Counted from the first letter of the stretch, positions 43,119 through 53,007 are shown. The stretch is DNA of 64,000 nt from Chloroflexota bacterium (GCA_024434115.1 QMIT01000010.1:1-64000), one strand, 5' to 3'. Notes: generated by a model from the letters alone, not told the origin. Program-made: numbers and translations.

Positions 43119-43125
43119 GCGTGCT

Positions 43126-45222
43126 TCAATCTTCTGTTCTAATGAGAATAGGCTGGCTGAGTTGCAGATAGTTCCCCCTCAGTTGATAAACATCGGGGTT
43201 ATAGATCGGCAGTTGGTTGGTGGGGCGGCCCTCATAGACTCCCAGTGTGAGCAGGTATTCCTGTTCGCGCAGGGTGTCCGGCAGAATCAAGTACCCAACT
43301 TGGATAACGACATCACGAGGGCGCAGACGATCAGTTTCGACACTGAAGCCGTTGATTTCGTTATAAGGGCTGGATTGGGGGGTGTCATGTAAGCGCACAA
43401 ATACACCAATATCGTCTGGTAGTGGGCCGTCTATCCGCCAATAACTGACGATGGTTAAGACATCCCCCGGCTCAAATTCAGGTTGAGTAGACACTGGCTC
43501 AATTCCAATAAGGGTTAAACTACTGTTGAAGCGGAAAGGTAATCGCACCGTCTCAAAAGTTTGCCCCGCCGTTCGCGGATAATACAACGTACTCAAGGCG
43601 GTCAACTGCCCCCCCTTGTCAGCTAAGGCTTGCTCCGCATTGAGCAGCCATCCTACACCATCGGGTAGACTTGTGTTTTCTAAAGGCTCCGCAAGGTGTA
43701 TCCATTCCAATAACGGCGCGGGAACCGTATTACGCTGCTCAGTATCCACAAACAGCAACCGCATGGGCTGACCCCCTGCTGTCAGAATTAAATCCGTATC
43801 ACAGTCGGCAACACGGAACGAAATGTCCTCGCGGTGCAGCATCCATTCCAATAGACGGGAATCCGATTCTCTGTCGTTGATCTGGGTCGCGCAGATGCTG
43901 GCGGGTGGGTCATCGGCATTGTTTTCCAGATAGTAGGCGATTTCCCCTAAATTGGTGTGATAGGCGGCCTGCATATCTTGTCGGTCTGACCAATTGGTAA
44001 ACAGGTTATTGCGCAGGCGTAGGAAATTCGCTCCAAAATCCAACAGCATCAATACGACCGCCAGATAGACCACTGGCGCGGGCCATGCCAACCAACCTTT
44101 TTGCTCTTTTAGCCGATGTAAACTGGCAGGCAAGTCGCTCTGTTTGAAAAATCGGATAAGCTCAAAAACACCTAAGCCAATCATGATGTAAATCAATGGC
44201 GAGACGAACGATAATGCACGATAGTCTGGCCCTTCATTGAACCATAGATCAGGTAACAGACCCAAGACAAAAAAGATCAGCAGAAGGCCATAATTGGCAT
44301 GGCGGCGGAGGCGGAAAGCACTGTAAATGCCAAAAGCCAATATGACTGGCTCGATAAAGGAGATTAGCGGTAGGCCGGGGACGTTGTGCGCTGGATTTTT
44401 ATCACCCGCCTCCAACCAGAAAAAGCCCAAAATCGTGCGACCAATGGATTCAATCAAGGCGATAATGCTGGAGGGGCGCTCGGCGATAAAGATATATGGC
44501 CCGCTGTAGGTGGGGTTTCGCAGCACTGAGATGAAATAGGGCAGGCCCAAAATGGTCGCCAAAAGAATCGCGTAGCTGCTGTTCCACCACAGATAACGGG
44601 ATACTGATTGGTGGGTATAGCGCAAATACAGGACAAAAATGAAGATGCCAATGCCCGCCATCAACCCGGTGTAGTGTTCATAAGCGGCAGCAGACATGGC
44701 AATCGCCAACACAGTATAGGGGGCGGTCTGGGGCAGTAAGGGGCGAATAGAGCGGCCTAGATGGAAGGCTTTTAGGGCAGCGGCAAGGACAATCAGCATC
44801 ATTAAGCCGGATAACGATGTTTCAGTAACGGTGCGAGCGGCAATCACGGGCCATATCCCCGCCAGCATTGCCAGTAGCGCAATAAACCCCACCCCGCGAC
44901 CAAACAGGCGGCGGGCCACTGCGAAGGTCAATGCCATTGTCAGCAAAGAGGCCATCAAGGGCAAAAAACGCATGACAAAAAAGCCATCCCCGACGACGAT
45001 TTTGGTGGCCGCAATCAAAATGGGGAAAGACGATTCTGTGCCGGAGGGCCGGGTATCAAAAAAGACCTGTATATTGCCGTTGCGAATGCTTTCGGCCAGA
45101 CGCAGGGTCGTAATTTCTTCATCTGAAAAACCTAATGGAAGGGTGGCAATGTCCCATGCCCGCAGCATAAACCCTGCAATCAGCAGCAGCGCGACCAGCA
45201 AGGTGTCCCAACGTTTAGCCAC
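43126..45222 (-). CDS. GT39-like polytopic membrane glycosyltransferase
   Basis: 698 residues: about eleven membrane helices in the first 400, then a soluble region of about 270 residues. The post-helix-1 acidic motif is LGFSDEEITTLRLAES. The C-terminal beta-rich part (SLTLIGIEPVSTQPEFEPGDVLTIVSYWRID) resembles the C-terminal domain of the enzyme at 16345-18309. A lipid-linked-sugar transferase acting at the outer face of the membrane is likely; donor and acceptor unknown. Confidence 0.8.
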   Translation of the reverse strand: MAKRWDTLLVALLLIAGFMLRAWDIATLPLGFSDEEITTLRLAESIRNGNIQVFFDTRPSGTESSFPILIAATKIVVGDGFFVMRFLPLMASLLTMALTFAVARRLFGRGVGFIALLAMLAGIWPVIAARTVTETSLSGLMMLIVLAAALKAFHLGRSIRPLLPQTAPYTVLAIAMSAAAYEHYTGLMAGIGIFIFVLYLRYTHQSVSRYLWWNSSYAILLATILGLPYFISVLRNPTYSGPYIFIAERPSSIIALIESIGRTILGFFWLEAGDKNPAHNVPGLPLISFIEPVILAFGIYSAFRLRRHANYGLLLIFFVLGLLPDLWFNEGPDYRALSFVSPLIYIMIGLGVFELIRFFKQSDLPASLHRLKEQKGWLAWPAPVVYLAVVLMLLDFGANFLRLRNNLFTNWSDRQDMQAAYHTNLGEIAYYLENNADDPPASICATQINDRESDSRLLEWMLHREDISFRVADCDTDLILTAGGQPMRLLFVDTEQRNTVPAPLLEWIHLAEPLENTSLPDGVGWLLNAEQALADKGGQLTALSTLYYPRTAGQTFETVRLPFRFNSSLTLIGIEPVSTQPEFEPGDVLTIVSYWRIDGPLPDDIGVFVRLHDTPQSSPYNEINGFSVETDRLRPRDVVIQVGYLILPDTLREQEYLLTLGVYEGRPTNQLPIYNPDVYQLRGNYLQLSQPILIRTED

Positions 45223-45257
45223 TATTATTTACTCCTCCCCACAAGAAGACCGCCTCC

Positions 45258-45758
45258 CTATTGGGCCGTCGCAATCGCGGTAAACACCAGCACAATCACG
45301 CCAAACCCTGCTAGTCCCCACATCAGCCGGACTTCCCGCGCCAACAGGCTTTCTAATGGATTCGGCTGCCCTTTACTTGCCAACAAAATAGCCCGTTCAA
45401 TCGCTGGGGCCAAACTGAATTGAGTCAATAGGGTCAGCCCGACCATCGCGGCAAAAGCGATATGTTTGAGAAGCATGGCGAGGCTCCATGTATTCTCGAA
45501 AGTCAGGAAACCTTCGTAATTGGGGTCGCCGGACATCTGTACCAAGCCTGTGCCAATTAGCATGACTAAACTGAAATTTGCCATCGGGCGGAAACGGGCT
45601 TGAATCCCCAACACCACCTTACGACGTTCCTCTTGATTGGCAAGACTGCGGGCGGATTCCGGCCAGACGAGGAGTAAAATCATCGCAAGGCCGCCGATCC
45701 AAACGACGGTGGCAATCAGATGAACAAAATAGGAAACAGCGAGAATGGTATCTTTCAT
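45258..45758 (-). CDS. CopD/DUF2269-like membrane protein
   Basis: 166 residues with four hydrophobic helices. The opening VSYFVHLIATVVWIGGLAMILLL with its conserved His and the pattern RFRPMANFSLVMLIGTGLVQM match copper-resistance D-type or related membrane domains. The His residues could bind haem or copper. No Cop operon partner is adjacent. Confidence 0.72.
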   Translation of the reverse strand: MKDTILAVSYFVHLIATVVWIGGLAMILLLVWPESARSLANQEERRKVVLGIQARFRPMANFSLVMLIGTGLVQMSGDPNYEGFLTFENTWSLAMLLKHIAFAAMVGLTLLTQFSLAPAIERAILLASKGQPNPLESLLAREVRLMWGLAGFGVIVLVFTAIATAQ

Positions 45759-45776
45759 ATGTTTAGTGTTCAGAGA

Positions 45777-46070
45777 TCAAAAAAGGATACTGTCAATAAT
45801 TTCACCATCAAACCACGTCGGGTCACTTGCCAAAAACTGCCGCACTTGGAGATAACGTTCGTGCTGGGCGGGATGATTGGCATTGGCAAGATAGGCTTCC
45901 CGACTTTCAAACATGACGACTAACATCACCTCGTCCGGGTCCCGATCCAATTGATAGACATGCACCGCGACAATGCCGGGAACCGCTACACTTTCTTGCT
46001 CATGTAGGGTTTGTAATGCAGCCTCGCGCATCCCCGGAAGTATGCGGTAATGTCCGATAGTTCCATACAT
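45777..46070 (-). CDS. Antibiotic-biosynthesis-monooxygenase-fold protein (dimeric alpha/beta barrel)
   Basis: 97 residues from ATG 46070. AAGGAGA lies about nine bases upstream, and a longer start at 46124 would run into the terminator of the previous gene. The sequence MYGTIGHYRILPGMREAAL...VMFESREAYLANANHPAQHERY fits the small ferredoxin-like ABM domain. Members range from monooxygenases to haem-degrading enzymes; no specific activity can be assigned. Confidence 0.75.
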   Translation of the reverse strand: MYGTIGHYRILPGMREAALQTLHEQESVAVPGIVAVHVYQLDRDPDEVMLVVMFESREAYLANANHPAQHERYLQVRQFLASDPTWFDGEIIDSILF

Positions 46071-46122
46071 AAAGTGCCTGTCTCCTTGTAACGCCGATGC
46101 GATAGCCCCTCCATTGTATCGC

Positions 46123-46159
46123 AAAATAAACAGGGACAGAGATTTTGCCCCTGCCCCTG
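46123..46159 (-). terminator. Rho-independent terminator after the 46185-47717 gene
   Basis: On the minus strand CAGGGGCA (46159-46152) pairs with TGTCCCTG (46138-46131), including one G-U pair. TTTATTTT follows. It begins 26 bases after the stop codon. Confidence 0.75.
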
Positions 46160-46184
46160 CTTTGATTGCTAAATTATCGAGGGT

Positions 46185-47717
46185 TTATTGTGCCTGTGCG
46201 CGGCCTCGGAAATCCATCTCTGCGATTTGTCCCCATGCCGGTGACAAGAAATAGTTGGGGCGAATCAGGGAATAGGGTACATTGTCGTTGGTGGCGTTGA
46301 AGCTCTCTTCTGGCCCAAAATTCAGATTCCAGATAAAGGCCAAACGCACAAAGCCCCAACTTTCCATCAGTTGAATCGCTTCGACAAGGAATTGGGCGCT
46401 TTCGTCCAATGTGTTGTCGTTGGCAAATTCAAAATACTGGGGATATTGACCACCGAGGTCAGCAGTGGTGGCCCAACCAAATTCGGTCACGCACAACGGC
46501 ACCGTGCTGCCTGCCGCGCTGATCTTGTTGGCATAGGTGGTCAGCGTGGTGTAGAACGACCACGAAGGATGGGGGCTGTCAAATGGCCCTCGGAAGGTGG
46601 CAGCAGGGTCATTCGGCACTTGGTCATAGGGAACGTTCGGGCCGATGTTATAGCCATTGTGGTGCGCCCCATAACAGTCAATCACATCCAGTACACCCGC
46701 TGCGATCAATTCATCGGTATAACGGAAATCGTCATGCACAGCTTCATTGTTGACCCCCGTCGGCGAAAGTGCTCCACTGACCACCAAGATATTGGGATCG
46801 AGGAAGCGAATGGTATTGGCTGCCACGCGCAACATTTCCACATATTCTGGGGCATTAATGCCGTTGACGCTGGCCCATTCACGGTCAAGATTCATTTCAT
46901 TCCAGACTTCGATGGCGTGAATCTTGCCCGGATAGCGCATAATCAATTGACCCAAGAAATCAGCGAATTTCTGATTGTCGGCGGGTGGGCCATGTTTGGT
47001 GAGGTCAGCGCCGGGTTGACGTGCCCATTCAGGAGCCGTTACTACGCCGACCAGAACCTTGAGGTTCTTTTCGGGGACGGATTGGAAGAACACATCCAAA
47101 TAGCTCCAGTCATAGACGCCCTCTTCGGGTTCAACAAATTCCCAACGTACCTGCAATTTGACCCAGTTCAGACGCAGTTGATTGGCAGCGGCATCCAGTG
47201 TACCCGCCATCGAATTAGCATCTTTGCTGTAAGGCACCATTACCTGTGCGCCGAGGTCAAAGCCTGTTTGCAGTGTGGCGGGTAGAGTCGGGGCAAAAGT
47301 GGGGGTCGGGGTCGCATCTTGTTGAGCAGGCTGGGCTGGCGGGTTGTTTTCCGTGCCGCCACTCACCGCTGCCTCTGGGTTGGATTCGCCCTCACCCGAT
47401 GGCTGTGCCGCCTCATTATTATCAGTTGAGACAGGGGCTTCCACATCGGAATTGGCTGATGTACCCTGCTCAGTGTCTTCATTCAGGCTGGCATCAGTTT
47501 GGTCGGATTGGTTGGCAACTATGGCGGCGGCATTGCTGCCAATGTTGTTATTGCCATTATTGCTGCCATCATCGCCCAAATTACCTGTGCCGAGATAAAT
47601 GGCGACAAAGGTTGCTACTCCCACCAAAAGGGTGACGGCCATCCAAACGGCCATAAAACCACGCAGTTGTCGTTGGTGAGTTGGATTGGAGCGCTGCATA
47701 TGGGTTGCTGTGTTCAT
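46185..47717 (-). CDS. Membrane-anchored glycoside-hydrolase-like protein with low-complexity stalk
   Basis: 510 residues: a single membrane helix (about 20-42), then an Asn/Ser/Glu/Pro-rich stalk to about residue 145, then a TIM-barrel domain. E274 in IEVWNEMNLDREW and E412 in VPLCVTEFGWATT are the expected acid/base and nucleophile of clan GH-A enzymes. GGAAGGAA precedes the ATG. Paralogue of 14891-16348 and of the upstream neighbour. The stalk suggests display above the membrane or through a sheath. Confidence 0.75.
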   Translation of the reverse strand: MNTATHMQRSNPTHQRQLRGFMAVWMAVTLLVGVATFVAIYLGTGNLGDDGSNNGNNNIGSNAAAIVANQSDQTDASLNEDTEQGTSANSDVEAPVSTDNNEAAQPSGEGESNPEAAVSGGTENNPPAQPAQQDATPTPTFAPTLPATLQTGFDLGAQVMVPYSKDANSMAGTLDAAANQLRLNWVKLQVRWEFVEPEEGVYDWSYLDVFFQSVPEKNLKVLVGVVTAPEWARQPGADLTKHGPPADNQKFADFLGQLIMRYPGKIHAIEVWNEMNLDREWASVNGINAPEYVEMLRVAANTIRFLDPNILVVSGALSPTGVNNEAVHDDFRYTDELIAAGVLDVIDCYGAHHNGYNIGPNVPYDQVPNDPAATFRGPFDSPHPSWSFYTTLTTYANKISAAGSTVPLCVTEFGWATTADLGGQYPQYFEFANDNTLDESAQFLVEAIQLMESWGFVRLAFIWNLNFGPEESFNATNDNVPYSLIRPNYFLSPAWGQIAEMDFRGRAQAQ

Positions 47718-47747
47718 AGAGTTCCTTCCTCAAATGAGTGCGGTTGT

Positions 47748-47779
47748 AAAAAGGCAACCCCCTCGTGATGAAGAGGGGG
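47748..47779 (-). terminator. Rho-independent terminator between the two glycosidase-like genes
   Basis: On the minus strand CCCCCTC and GAGGGGG form a seven-base-pair stem with an eight-base loop, followed by TTGCCTTTTT. It starts 18 bases beyond the stop of the 47798 gene, so the two paralogues are probably transcribed separately or with attenuation. Confidence 0.8.
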
Positions 47780-47797
47780 CTATAAGTCGGTTGAAAC

Positions 47798-49447
47798 CTA
47801 ACGGCCAGCCAGACGATCACACGCTGGACATGAGCCATCGGGACGAATGAGCGCGTAACCGCCCATTGGGTCATCACCAAATGTTCCGGTAAAGTCCATA
47901 TTCCAGATGATGACCAATGGTACTTTGCCACTGCTGCGTGCCAGACGAATGGCATCCGCAACCCATTGGGCCTGCTGTGCGACGGTAGTATTGACGGCCC
48001 ATCCAAAAGCTCCCGGCAAATTCCCGTAACCTTCAGGGGTGAGATAGCCCAATTCAGTAAAGCAGACGGGCTTGCGAATGGCATTATAGTAGGTATTGAC
48101 CATGCCATAGAAATAACGGGTGTAATAGTTGTCGCGTGGGTCGCCGCTGGTTTGGCGGGGGCTGACAATGCCCTCATTGTAATGCGCACCAACGCAGTCC
48201 ATATAACGCCCAGCCCCTGCCGCTGCCATGCCTGCAACGTAGGTGTTGTCGTTCCAGACCCGTTCACGCCCGAACGCGCTTTCAGCCCCTGTAGGTGCTG
48301 GCGCGGCGCTAATTACAATTGTGCCGGGGTTGGTACTCTTGATGGCATTATAAGCACGGGCCAGTAGTTGCGTATATCGAGCTGGATCAATTTGTCCCGT
48401 CGGCCATTCACGGTCAATGTTGGGTTCGTTCCATACTTCAATGGCGTCCGCGCCCAAACCCGCTAACCCGGCAACAAACTTAGCATAATCATCAAAATAG
48501 GCTTCTCCGCCGTTGATGTCTGCTGGAAAGCCGACTACACCCAGCAAAATGCGGAAGCCTTTGGCATGAGCATCATTGATAGTACCTGCGACGGAACCGG
48601 GGTCTTGCCCACGCCCATAACGAATTTGTACTTTGGCCCATGTCATTCCGGCATAACGCATTAGATCGGGATGGGCGAAACTGGAGACATGCGCTCCATA
48701 GGAGAATACACGCAAATTGGCCGAGCTGTAGGCGGCGGCTGGGGCACTGACCGGGCCAGTGCTGCTTGTCGTTGAATTTGTAGTAGGCGCGGCAGCGGTC
48801 TCAGTGCCGGGGACAACAGGCAGTGAGTTCTTATTGCCAGAAACGCTCACCAAGCTGGCAAACAACCAACCCGTTTGACCGTTATAGACGGCCTGCAACC
48901 ATGTGCCATCCCCATTGCGTCCGTTTAATACAACTGACGTGTTGGCACCTAGTCCGGCGATAATGCCCGCACTGGTGCTTGGCCCACTGCGGAAATTGAC
49001 CAGTCCGGTGGTTCTGCCGTTTAATCCCCCCGCAGGTACTTCGGCAGGTGGATTAGAAGGATTTGCTGGGGCGGGGTTGGTTCCACCTGTATTGGATGCC
49101 ACCCCTTCAACGGTTAGGATGGGCAGATTATTCATCACAAAATCGGGGGAGAAGCGCAAATAATCGGATAGCATCCATCCAGTCGGGCTACCACTTTCGG
49201 GCGAACCGTAGACCCAGATGCCACCGTTGCCTTGCTGATCTTCACGTCCGGTGATATTCACAACGGTATCGAGTGGGATCGTTCCCAGCGGAGACGCATT
49301 GATACCGGGGCGTGCCCGAATAGCGAGTCGGTCGGTGGTGACACGCGCCTGCACCGGGCCTTGCGCTTGGACAGCAGGATTGGAATGTATTGAAACAGCA
49401 GAGAAAAGGGAGACTACAATGAGCAAAAAGATTGTAATTCGTTGCAT
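47798..49447 (-). CDS. Secreted SH3b-domain glycoside-hydrolase-like protein
   Basis: 549 residues from ATG 49447, which has GAGGA upstream; a longer frame starts at 49540. Signal peptide to about residue 29 (ending VQAQ). Two bacterial SH3 domains follow (first: RLAIRARPGINASPLGTIP; second: GLVNFRSGPSTSAGIIAGLG), joined by a Pro/Asn-rich linker. A TIM-barrel domain comes last, with acid/base Glu in IEVWNEPNIDREW and nucleophile Glu in VCFTELGYLTPEG. SH3b domains usually bind cell-wall peptides, so the enzyme probably acts at the wall or on neighbouring cells. Confidence 0.8.
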   Translation of the reverse strand: MQRITIFLLIVVSLFSAVSIHSNPAVQAQGPVQARVTTDRLAIRARPGINASPLGTIPLDTVVNITGREDQQGNGGIWVYGSPESGSPTGWMLSDYLRFSPDFVMNNLPILTVEGVASNTGGTNPAPANPSNPPAEVPAGGLNGRTTGLVNFRSGPSTSAGIIAGLGANTSVVLNGRNGDGTWLQAVYNGQTGWLFASLVSVSGNKNSLPVVPGTETAAAPTTNSTTSSTGPVSAPAAAYSSANLRVFSYGAHVSSFAHPDLMRYAGMTWAKVQIRYGRGQDPGSVAGTINDAHAKGFRILLGVVGFPADINGGEAYFDDYAKFVAGLAGLGADAIEVWNEPNIDREWPTGQIDPARYTQLLARAYNAIKSTNPGTIVISAAPAPTGAESAFGRERVWNDNTYVAGMAAAGAGRYMDCVGAHYNEGIVSPRQTSGDPRDNYYTRYFYGMVNTYYNAIRKPVCFTELGYLTPEGYGNLPGAFGWAVNTTVAQQAQWVADAIRLARSSGKVPLVIIWNMDFTGTFGDDPMGGYALIRPDGSCPACDRLAGR

Positions 49448-49616
49448 TAGTCCTCGACCCATTATACTTCTGTACCGCTTTAAGATTTGAGTGTGGTTAG
49501 AGTTGATTAACTGGCCCACAACGCGGCTGTAGTCTAGCATGAAGCAGGGAGGTGTCGCAATAGACCAAGCAACCCCGTCAGGTGAACGTTGGTTAATGAA
49601 TTCCGACCTTTGTGTG

Positions 49617-49645
49617 TTGGTGAAACCATAAAACCCGACTATAAT
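49617..49645 (+). promoter_or_regulatory. Promoter of the response regulator/Tad region
   Basis: TTGGTG (49617-49622), a 17-base spacer and a perfect TATAAT (49640-49645). Transcription would begin near 49652, leaving about 95 bases of leader, which includes a small hairpin CCCGT/ACGGG at 49703-49718. Confidence 0.7.
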
Positions 49646-49745
49646 TCTATGTGTAGCTTAATGTTTCTTGAATTTTCCTAAAAATGGTAAACGACCAAGT
49701 TGCCCGTTGCTGCACGGGTAGTTTGTAAATGACGGGAAAGAACTT

Positions 49746-50510
49746 ATGAGTTCACCAGAACGCGATCCCATCCTCCGCAAAATCACCGTCATGATTGTGG
49801 ACGACCATCCGGTTTGGCGGCGGGGTCTGCGGAGCGTATTATCGGACGATGAACATTTAGAAGTCATTGCCGAGGGTGAAAACGGTGAGCAGGCTCTTGA
49901 ACTAGCGCGGGAGCTTCACCCTGATGTAATTTTGCTAGATGTCAATCTGCCTCAAATGAACGGTCTACAAATCGCCTCACGTCTCAAAGCCGAACGTAAT
50001 TCAGCTTGTGTGGTTATGCTGACTGGGTATGATGATGAGGAGCAGGCGCTTCATGCACTGCGGGCAGGTTGTTCGGCCTATTGCTCCAAAGATATAGATC
50101 CGCTTTTGCTGATTGAGGCCATTCAAAAAGTGGTACAAGGGTATTATATGGTCAAAGGGGAGTATTACGATTTGGCGGGTATCCGTAAATGGACAAACAC
50201 CCGCATTGAAGCCACGACTGGCCCTTATACCATTGACCCGCATGAACATTTTGTGCCCCTCAGCCCGCGTGAAATGGAAATTCTGCGTTATGTCACACAG
50301 GGCAAGACCAATAAACAGATTGCCGAAGTCTTAAAAATTAGCCAACAAACCGTCAAAAATCATGTCAGTTCGATTCTGACCAAGTTGTATGTAGAAGACC
50401 GAACACAGGCCGCGATCTATGCTATGCGGCGCGGATGGGTGCGAATTGCGGATACCCCCAATTCCCACGATAATGAAGATAGTAAGCATGACCATAACGG
50501 GAGATTTTAA
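49746..50510 (+). CDS. NarL/FixJ-family response regulator
   Basis: 254 residues. Receiver domain with acidic pair D19/D20 (MIVDDHPVW), phospho-acceptor D65 (ILLDVNLP), Thr in VVMLTGYDD and Lys in YCSKDID. A LuxR-type HTH (LSPREMEILRYVTQGKTNKQ...) occupies about residues 178-240. It overlaps the next gene, a histidine-kinase-like protein, by one base (TAATG), so they form a pair. Its position just ahead of the Tad genes suggests control of pilus expression. Confidence 0.9.
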   Translation: MSSPERDPILRKITVMIVDDHPVWRRGLRSVLSDDEHLEVIAEGENGEQALELARELHPDVILLDVNLPQMNGLQIASRLKAERNSACVVMLTGYDDEEQALHALRAGCSAYCSKDIDPLLLIEAIQKVVQGYYMVKGEYYDLAGIRKWTNTRIEATTGPYTIDPHEHFVPLSPREMEILRYVTQGKTNKQIAEVLKISQQTVKNHVSSILTKLYVEDRTQAAIYAMRRGWVRIADTPNSHDNEDSKHDHNGRF

Positions 50511-51619
50511 TGAGCGCTCAATCATTGCGAGATGAACTCATCGCCGAAATCCAAGCCGAATATGACGGTATCAAGATGCGGATGAAGGAAAATCAGGCCC
50601 TTGTTGACCAGAGTCAAGTCGAGGTACAGCGCCTTCAGGAACGCAACGTCTCGGTGAACGCTCGAATGCGCCGTATTGAAGATGCCTTCGACACCGTACC
50701 CCGCCAAGATATTCGCGTGACGTATGAAGACGCCATTGATGCCAAAAGCCGCTTGTTGACGATGCGGGCACAACTTGAAAAATTGCAGGAAGGTCAACAG
50801 CAGCTTGACCAATCCAGCCAAATTTTAGGGCGTTTACTCGAAAAACTAAAAAGCGCGGGTAATTTTGGATTGGGTGGCGGCTATTCCCCCATGTCTGGGG
50901 CAGGCAGCACCCCCAAACCCACTCTCAGCCTTGATGGGCAAGCGATTATCCGCGTTGTGCAGGCCCAAGAGCAAGAGCGTCAAGCGTTGGCAAATAAATT
51001 GCATGATGGCCCCGCGCAGTCGCTCACCAATTTCATCTTACAAGCCGAAGTATGCCAGCGCTTGTTTGACCGCGATCCTGACCGTGCCAGTCAAGAATTG
51101 GTGAATCTGAAAGCCGCCGCCAGTCAGAGTTTCCAAAAGGTACGCGATTTCATCTTTGATCTGCGCCCGATGATGTTGGATGACCTCGGCCTTATCCCCA
51201 CCCTACGCCGTTATGCTGAAAATTTTGAGCAGAAAAGCGAGACCAAGCTCCAATTTAATGTGGTCGGCGAAGAACGGCGCATGGCAAAACATACCGAAGT
51301 GATGATGTTCCGCAGTGTCCAGTCCCTTTTGTCCATTTGCCGTGACCAGTTGAGTGCCAAAACGATTCGCGTCATGATTGACGTGGGTTCGGAAACGATT
51401 AAGGCGGTGGTCGAGGATGATGGACAAGGCTTTGATATTGAGGCTGTCTCCAATCCTTCGCTGGGTGATCCCAGAGTACAGGGATTGAATGCCCTGATTG
51501 AACGCATCGAGGTGGTTGGCGGTAAGCTCGATATTTATAGCGAAGAGGGGTCTGGCAGTCGTTTCCAATTGGTGCTGCCCATCTTCGAGGATGAAGAACC
51601 TGATTTAGACTATAACTAG
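50510..51619 (+). CDS. HisKA_3-type histidine-kinase-like protein with degenerate N-box
   Basis: 369 residues, cytoplasmic. An N-terminal coiled coil (about 1-115) is followed by a DegS-type dimerisation domain with H165 in ERQALANKLHDGPAQSL. The ATPase-like domain keeps G1 (VEDDGQGFD, 302-309) and G2 (SEEGSGSRFQLVLP). The N-box, normally containing the Mg-binding Asn, reads MFRSVQSLLSICRDQ and lacks it. It may be a weak kinase, a phosphatase or a pseudokinase. It has no sensor domain or membrane helix; input would come through the coiled coil or a partner. Confidence 0.85.
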   Translation: MSAQSLRDELIAEIQAEYDGIKMRMKENQALVDQSQVEVQRLQERNVSVNARMRRIEDAFDTVPRQDIRVTYEDAIDAKSRLLTMRAQLEKLQEGQQQLDQSSQILGRLLEKLKSAGNFGLGGGYSPMSGAGSTPKPTLSLDGQAIIRVVQAQEQERQALANKLHDGPAQSLTNFILQAEVCQRLFDRDPDRASQELVNLKAAASQSFQKVRDFIFDLRPMMLDDLGLIPTLRRYAENFEQKSETKLQFNVVGEERRMAKHTEVMMFRSVQSLLSICRDQLSAKTIRVMIDVGSETIKAVVEDDGQGFDIEAVSNPSLGDPRVQGLNALIERIEVVGGKLDIYSEEGSGSRFQLVLPIFEDEEPDLDYN

Positions 51620-51783
51620 GCCAAGTGCTTGCGTTTGAAAATTTCATCACAATAATTGATTTTGTGTGAATTTTCTAACGGCGATAGGACTATAGGCCCG
51701 TTTGCATTATTTTATCTTCCAACTACACTAAGGGAAGGCAACTTTTAGTCTAAAAATGTTCCTCCCCGGAAGGAGCAACTTAC

Positions 51784-53007
51784 ATGCGAGGTCGTGTTCT
51801 CATTTTAGTTGGTTTAATTATTGTGCTGGGGGTTGTCCTCGCTGCCGTGTTGTTACTGGGCGGCGGAGATGGTGATGGTACTGACGAAACAACTCCAGAG
51901 GCGAACACCACACCCGGAACGCCCAGTGTGGTCATTCCTACTACGCGCCCCGGCGATACCCCCGCGCCACCCGCACAAGAAAATGTTGAATTTGTTGTGA
52001 TTGCACTGCAAGACCTACCACGCGGTATTGAAATTACCGATGCAATGGTAGACGTGCGGGCATGGCCGATTGGCTCTGCACCCACTACTTCTTTCGTTGC
52101 AGTTGAGCAGGTCATTGGCAAGATCACCCGTACCGATATTCCGCGTGAATCACCCATTGTGCAGGCACAGTTGGTTGAAAGTTTGGCGGATGTAGCGGGT
52201 GAAGGCTCGGACTTGGCAACCCAGATTGAACCGGGGCAAGTCGCCCTCGCCGTTCCGCTGGATGCCACCGGGCTTGGACAGGTCGCCTATGGTTTCCAAC
52301 CCGGTGACCGGATTGATGTCATTATGTCCTTCCTGTTCATTGATGTGGACGAGGAATTCCAAACCCGTTTGCCCAATCAAATTACGATTGTGACACGGCT
52401 CGAAGACGGCTCCATCGGCTTTACTGATGCCCGTATCGGGCGTGCCGAACCCAGCCCCATCTTCCCTGAAGGCGTAGTCATTGGCCCCAGCGAACCCGTC
52501 CAACGTCCACGTTTGGTTACACAGCGTACTATTCAAGACGCAACTGTGCTGCATGTGGGTTGGTTACCAGAGGATGGCAAGCTGTTTGAGGCCGAAGAAG
52601 CGACCCCCACTGCGCCTGCTGTGCTGGCACCACCTCCAACGGCTGATCCTAATCAGGCGAACAATGCCAATACCGTGTTGACGGTTGTTCCCACCGAGAC
52701 ATCCTTTATTCCGGTCATTATGGTGGTCGCTGTGGCACCACAGGATGCCATTGTTTTGACATGGGCGGTTGATGCTGGTATTCCAATTACCTATGTTCTG
52801 CGTTCGGCCCAAGATCAGGGCGCGGCCTCAACATTGACCGAATCGGTCACACTGGAATATATGATTAATACCTACAACGTGCGTCAGGCCGAAAATCTGC
52901 CCTTTGCGATTGAACCCGCCATTACAGATATTCGTCGGTTGGACTTGAGCAGTCTGCGTACTTTCAGTGGTTTAAGTGACCCGGCAGTCCAACAGGTGAC
53001 GCAGTAA
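51784..53007 (+). CDS. cpaB: Tad pilus assembly protein CpaB/RcpC-like (SAF domain)
   Basis: 407 residues: one N-terminal membrane helix (about 4-26), a Thr/Pro-rich linker, a SAF domain (VVIALQDLPRGIEITDAMVDVRAWP...) and an RcpC-like region with QVALAVPLDATGLGQVAYGFQPGDRIDVIMSF-type sequence around residue 160-185. The protein helps build the Flp/Tad pilus at the outer face of the membrane. GGAAGGAG precedes the ATG. First of the consecutive Tad genes. Confidence 0.88.
   Translation: MRGRVLILVGLIIVLGVVLAAVLLLGGGDGDGTDETTPEANTTPGTPSVVIPTTRPGDTPAPPAQENVEFVVIALQDLPRGIEITDAMVDVRAWPIGSAPTTSFVAVEQVIGKITRTDIPRESPIVQAQLVESLADVAGEGSDLATQIEPGQVALAVPLDATGLGQVAYGFQPGDRIDVIMSFLFIDVDEEFQTRLPNQITIVTRLEDGSIGFTDARIGRAEPSPIFPEGVVIGPSEPVQRPRLVTQRTIQDATVLHVGWLPEDGKLFEAEEATPTAPAVLAPPPTADPNQANNANTVLTVVPTETSFIPVIMVVAVAPQDAIVLTWAVDAGIPITYVLRSAQDQGAASTLTESVTLEYMINTYNVRQAENLPFAIEPAITDIRRLDLSSLRTFSGLSDPAVQQVTQ

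Noticed and set aside
46371..47285. 304-residue plus-strand frame
   Set aside because: Antisense to the glycosidase-like gene at 46185-47717, including its catalytic motifs; long open antisense frames follow from codon bias.
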